This document shows, one piece after another, positions 61,066 through 64,000 of a DNA stretch of 64,000 nt. The notes under the pieces are model-generated. The model was given only the letters and a program-made list of their open reading frames with translations, had not been told where the DNA came from and did no database searches. The first letter of the stretch is position 1. Every line of letters begins with the position of its first letter. Source of the stretch: Alteribacter aurantiacus DSM 18675 (lineage in GTDB: Bacteria; Bacillota; Bacilli; Bacillales; Salisediminibacteriaceae); contig NZ_KE386941.1 in the NCBI RefSeq assembly GCF_000429705.1, positions 2,262,124-2,326,123 of the forward strand, in the 5' to 3' direction. The position numbers and the translations under genes are program-made.

Positions 61066-61114
61066 CCTGTATATACAGGTTGTGTTTATTCATCAATGTT
61101 TTACATTAAAACAT
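61066..61114 (-). promoter_or_regulatory. gapN promoter with two palindromic operators
   Basis: On the minus strand TTGATG (forward 61091-61096), 17 bases, TATACA (forward 61068-61073). The -10 is inside the perfect palindrome CCTGTATATACAGG (61066-61079), similar to TreR-type GntR operators (TTGTATATACAA). A second palindrome, ATGTTTTA-CAT-TAAAACAT (61096-61114), covers the -35 edge. Confidence 0.6.
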
Positions 61115-61992
61115 GTGAAAACCCTTTCGTTCAAGGCATATGCTCAGATAAATCCTTATTTGTGCCGGTTTTTGAGAAAACCAGCATCGCTCTATCCCTA
61201 TAGCTTGACCGAATCACAGCGCTTTCATAAATTCGGAAAAAAATTTAAAATTTTTCTTTCTGCATAAGTATAAACATTTTATATTTTGGTTTTTATTGTA
61301 TTTGAAAAGAGTATTAGGTAGAAAACCGAGGTATAAAAAACGATTATTTATTGTTTTAGGGAACAAAAAAAAGGATGAACACCACGGGGATGCACCTTTT
61401 TTTCAGTTCGGGTGCCTTAAAACCATAGCTACCTTTGTAGGTAGTTCTTATGAGATCTTTTATTAGACGAACATTTATCCAAACAGTGTAGGTAATAGGG
61501 GGACGATATGGATGGTTGTCAACACGCGTTGCTCAAATGTTTGTAGGGTTGTAAATCTAATCTGTATTCTCATGACTAGATAGAGAAGATCACTGTCTAG
61601 ATGCGATGAAGCTTGTGGAAAGGGACTGATGTGAAAAGGAAAGAATTTAGAGGCAATTGGTGTGATCAGCCTATCTTAAGGGGGACGAAGGTTAAAGCAT
61701 GGGAAATAAAGAATAGATTTACGTGAGTATGTTCCATGAGAGATAAACATCAGGGAATGCACTTTTTCAGTACCTTAAAGCTGTACTCTCTCAACAGGTA
61801 CACAACCATGTTCCCACTCGAGTAAAGGCGATTTGTAAACGTAAGTTTTGGTCTTTTTCGGTGGCCTCTTGCAGCACGATAAGGCCCATGTGCGAAGTAT
61901 CTATCTTTCAGTAAAAGTCGAAAGCAACACGAAAAATCATCTTGAGATCGATACCTTTGGAGCTGAATGAAAATGAAATCTCATTTAAGTAA
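61115..61992. other. Gene-free stretch upstream of gapN
   Basis: No convincing coding frame. Cre-like words are at 61116-61129 (TGAAAACCCTTTCG) and, on the minus strand, 61214-61227 (TGAAAGCGCTGTGA). Hairpin-like DNA is at 61363-61400. Half-copies of the GAAAAAGT family (ATGCACTTTTTCAGT near 61755 and ATGCACCTTTTTTTCAG near 61390) suggest decayed repeats. Confidence 0.5.
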
Positions 61993-62182
61993 GAGCAAAA
62001 ACGCAAGCGCCTGGATCACGAGCGTTTTAAAGAAAACTTGGCTTTTCACCCAAAATGGCGAAAGTCTTAGTTGCCCTTATGCTGGAAGTACAAACATTTG
62101 AGGCAGGCCATCAGTTTGAAGCCGCTCCGCAAGCTTCATCCAAATGAAATGACCTCAAGCTCGTAGGCGCTGAAGCTAGACG
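61993..62182. repeat. Dispersed 180-bp structured element, copy 2
   Basis: It matches 29627-29808 along its length: AACGCAAGCGCC start, AAAGAAAACTTGGCTTTT, ATGGCGAAAG, CTTATGCT-GAAGTACAA, GGCCATCAG, GAAATGACCTC, GCTCGTAGGCGCTG end. It has the same orientation as copy 1 and lies between the desert and the tRNA terminator. Confidence 0.8.
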
Positions 62183-62239
62183 AAAAGAGTACTAAGGTAG
62201 TTATCCACATGTAAAAAGAGTGATAAATTCATACACAAC

Positions 62240-62272
62240 AAAAAAACAAGGTGCGTGTTTGCAACCTTGTTA
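62240..62272 (-). terminator. Terminator of the rRNA-tRNA operon
   Basis: AACAAGGT (62245-62252) pairs with ACCTTGTT (62264-62271), and seven T follow on the minus strand. Confidence 0.85.
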
Positions 62273-62286
62273 ACTGTATGTATAAA

Positions 62287-62362
62287 TGGTGAGCCATGAA
62301 GGACTCGAACCTTCGACCCTCTGATTAAAAGTCAGATGCTCTACCAACTGAGCTAATGGCTC
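62287..62362 (-). tRNA. tRNA-Lys (anticodon TTT)
   Basis: 76 bases with CCA; begins GAGCCATTAGCTC; anticodon loop CTTTTAA. Last tRNA of the cluster. Confidence 0.97.
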
Positions 62363-62375
62363 TTCATTAAAAAAA

Positions 62376-62450
62376 TGGTGACCCGTACGGGATTCGAACC
62401 CGTGTTACCGCCGTGAAAGGGCGGTGTCTTAACCACTTGACCAACGGGCC
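62376..62450 (-). tRNA. tRNA-Glu (anticodon TTC)
   Basis: 75 bases with CCA; begins GGCCCGTTGGTCAAG; anticodon loop CTTTCAC. Confidence 0.97.
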
Positions 62451-62509
62451 ATATGAAATATATATGGCATTAGAAAACGGTAATCAGTTGCTAGTAACTT
62501 GGGTATTAA

Positions 62510-62586
<77 letters not shown>

Positions 62587-62619
62587 AAGTTGCAACAAAT
62601 TGCGTTTTAAACATAAAAA

Positions 62620-62693
62620 TGGAGCGGGTGATGAGAATCGAACTCACATCATCAGCTTGGAAGGCTGAGGTTTTACCACTAAACTACACCCGC
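62620..62693 (-). tRNA. tRNA-Gly (anticodon TCC)
   Basis: 74 bases with CCA; begins GCGGGTGTAGTTTAG; anticodon loop CTTCCAA. Confidence 0.97.
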
Positions 62694-62724
62694 GTGTGTG
62701 TTATTCATCTATATGAAGTTAAAA

Positions 62725-62801
<77 letters not shown>

Positions 62802-62802
62802 G

Positions 62803-62877
62803 TGGAGCGGAAGACGAGATTCGAACTCGCGACCCCCACCTTGGCAAGGTGGTGTTCTACCACTGAACTACTCCCGC
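62803..62877 (-). tRNA. tRNA-Gly (anticodon GCC)
   Basis: 75 bases with CCA; begins GCGGGAGTAGTTCAG; anticodon loop TTGCCAA. Only one base from the Arg tRNA gene. Confidence 0.97.
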
Positions 62878-62887
62878 AAATAAAAAA

Positions 62888-62962
62888 TGGCAGGGCTAGC
62901 AGGATTCGAACCTGCGCATGACGGAATCAAAATCCGTTGCCTTACCGCTTGGCTATAGCCCT
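62888..62962 (-). tRNA. tRNA-Gln (anticodon TTG)
   Basis: 75 bases with CCA; begins AGGGCTATAGCCAAG; anticodon loop TTTTGAT. Confidence 0.96.
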
Positions 62963-62979
62963 ATTTCATATAATAAAAA

Positions 62980-63057
62980 TGGGGCGATCAATGGGATTCG
63001 AACCCATGCATGCCGGAACCACAATCCGGTGCGTTAACCTGCTTCGCCATGACCGCC
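62980..63057 (-). tRNA. tRNA-His (anticodon GTG)
   Basis: About 78 bases with CCA; begins GGCGGTCATGGCGAAG, including the extra G at position -1; anticodon loop TTGTGGT. Confidence 0.96.
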
Positions 63058-63072
63058 ATCATAAAATTAAAT

Positions 63073-63146
63073 TGGCAGGGGTAGTAGGAATCGAACCCAC
63101 ATCAAAGGTTTTGGAGACCTTCGTTTTACCATTAAACTATACCCCT
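63073..63146 (-). tRNA. tRNA-Trp (anticodon CCA)
   Basis: 74 bases with CCA end; begins AGGGGTATAGTTTAA; anticodon loop CTCCAAA. Confidence 0.97.
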
Positions 63147-63152
63147 TAAAGA

Positions 63153-63237
63153 TGGTGGAGGGGGACGGATTCGAACCGCCGAACCCGGAGGGAGCGGATT
63201 TACAGTCCGCCGCGTTTAGCCACTTCGCTACCCCTCC
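63153..63237 (-). tRNA. tRNA-Tyr (anticodon GTA)
   Basis: 85 bases with CCA and a long variable arm; begins GGAGGGGTAGCGAAG; anticodon loop CTGTAAA. Confidence 0.97.
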
Positions 63238-63285
63238 ATCTTTACTTGTTGATAAACTGCGAATCTCTTCGCAAATAAATTTAAA

Positions 63286-63361
63286 TGGCGGTCCCGACCG
63301 GGATCGAACCGGCGATCTCCTGCGTGACAGGCAGGCATGTTAACCGCTACACCACGGGACC
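63286..63361 (-). tRNA. tRNA-Asp (anticodon GTC)
   Basis: 76 bases with CCA; begins GGTCCCGTGGTGTAG; anticodon loop CTGTCAC. Confidence 0.97.
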
Positions 63362-63366
63362 AATTA

Positions 63367-63459
63367 TGGCGGAGGAAGAGGGATTCGAACCCCCGCGGGC
63401 CGTGAAGCCCCTGTCGGTTTTCAAGACCGATCCCTTCAGCCGGACTTGGGTATTCCTCC
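63367..63459 (-). tRNA. tRNA-Ser (anticodon TGA)
   Basis: 93 bases with CCA and a long variable arm; begins GGAGGAATACCCAAG; anticodon loop CTTGAAA. Confidence 0.97.
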
Positions 63460-63473
63460 GCGATAAAATTATT

Positions 63474-63550
63474 TGGTAGCGGCGGAGGGGATCGAACCCC
63501 CGACCTCACGGGTATGAACCGTACGCTCTAGCCAGCTGAGCTACACCGCC
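63474..63550 (-). tRNA. tRNA-Met, elongator (anticodon CAT)
   Basis: 77 bases with CCA; begins GGCGGTGTAGCTC; anticodon loop TTCATAC. The start differs from the CGCGGG of initiator tRNA, so it is the elongator form. Confidence 0.93.
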
Positions 63551-63578
63551 AAATAATGATATAAAATATTAGGTTAAA

Positions 63579-63654
63579 TGGTGGAGCCTAGCGGGATCGA
63601 ACCGCTGACCTCCTGCGTGCAAAGCAGGCGCTCTCCCAGCTGAGCTAAGGCCCC
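63579..63654 (-). tRNA. tRNA-Ala (anticodon TGC)
   Basis: 76 bases with CCA; begins GGGGCCTTAGCTC; anticodon loop TTTGCAC. First tRNA after 5S rRNA. Confidence 0.97.
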
Positions 63655-63666
63655 ATTTTAATACTT

Positions 63667-63783
<117 letters not shown>

Positions 63784-63878
63784 CAAATATGAAGTTAGAG
63801 AGATATTCTCTCAAAACTAGATAACAGCTTCGACACTCTTCACAGAGTTTCATTAGAAGACTAAACAAACATCAATTT

Positions 63879-64000
63879 TTGGATAAGCCCTCGATCGATT
63901 AGTATCTCTCAGCTCCACGCGTTGCCACGCTTCCACATGAGACCTATCAACCTCATCGTCTCTGAGGGATCTTACTTACTTAACGTAATGGGAAATCTCA
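63879..64000 (-). rRNA. rrl: 23S ribosomal RNA, 3' end (continues beyond window)
   Basis: The minus strand ends with TGATAGGTCTCATGTGGAAG and ACTAATCGATCGAGGGCTTA, the conserved 3' end of Bacillus 23S rRNA. It is the upstream part of the same operon as the 5S and the 14 tRNAs. Confidence 0.95.

Overview
The window looks like chromosomal DNA of a low-to-mid G+C endospore-forming Bacillaceae member, probably halotolerant or alkaliphilic. The evidence is strong AGGAGG-type ribosome sites, sigma-A promoters, rho-independent terminators after most units, a SleB-type cell-wall hydrolase, CcpA- and Rex-like operators, and gene order that follows the Bacillus subtilis yug region. Lipoproteins with very acidic linkers, a Ca2+/Na+ antiporter and a sodium-coupled NSS transporter fit a salty habitat. 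I see no phage, plasmid, CRISPR or complete insertion sequence.

Layout. 1-1.6 kb: a lipid kinase cut by the window edge and two small proteins. 1.7-5.0 kb: moxR, a DUF58 gene and a membrane gene (yeaC-yeaD-yebA type, the last lacking its transglutaminase domain). 5.2-8.3 kb: glyoxylate-shunt operon (a previously easy-to-miss 53-aa CxxCxGxG protein, aceB, aceA). 8.7-15 kb: HisJ-type PHP phosphatase and a phosphonate-type ABC transporter (phnDCEE) divergent from its GntR regulator and a second PhnD. 15-21.3 kb: D-amino acid aminotransferase, an acidic lipoprotein, and cydDC behind a Rex box. 21.7-33.7 kb: one long minus-strand gene train, oppDFABC followed by SDR, acyl-CoA dehydrogenase, thiolase, a frameshifted CaiB CoA-transferase and an acyl-CoA ligase. 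34-38.4 kb: antiporter and hom-thrC-thrB. 38.5-49.6 kb: sleB-like gene, tRNA-Ala, yugO, yugN, pgi, yugJ/K, yuzA, yugI, alaT and alaR, with an NSS transporter and a repeat-rich element inserted. 50.4-53.8 kb: fixABCX. 54.2-56.3 kb: DUF3006 and yxlEFG. 56.5-61 kb: a triple NlpC/P60 protein, a phospholipase D-like protein and gapN. 61-62.2 kb: a gene desert. 62.3-64 kb: the end of an rRNA operon (23S end, 5S, 14 tRNAs), all on the minus strand.

The theme is flexible carbon and electron flow: acyl-CoA oxidation feeding acetyl-CoA to the glyoxylate shunt, FixABCX handling electrons, cydDC supporting cytochrome bd, and gapN giving NADPH.

The least explained signal is a set of five intergenic arrays (A 8402-8536, B 16018-16270, C 21503-21628, D 39337-39445, E 41541-41660). 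Each repeats its own core word every 20-21 bases, about two helical turns. Each lies just past the terminator of a minus-strand gene. Arrays A and E share units and boundary modules in opposite orientation, and C and E share a flank, so they look like one dispersed family. Further repeat families (a 180-bp structured element, GC-rich palindromes, a GGGGTCTGACCCC-ended element, a GAAAAAGT hairpin family) fill other gaps.
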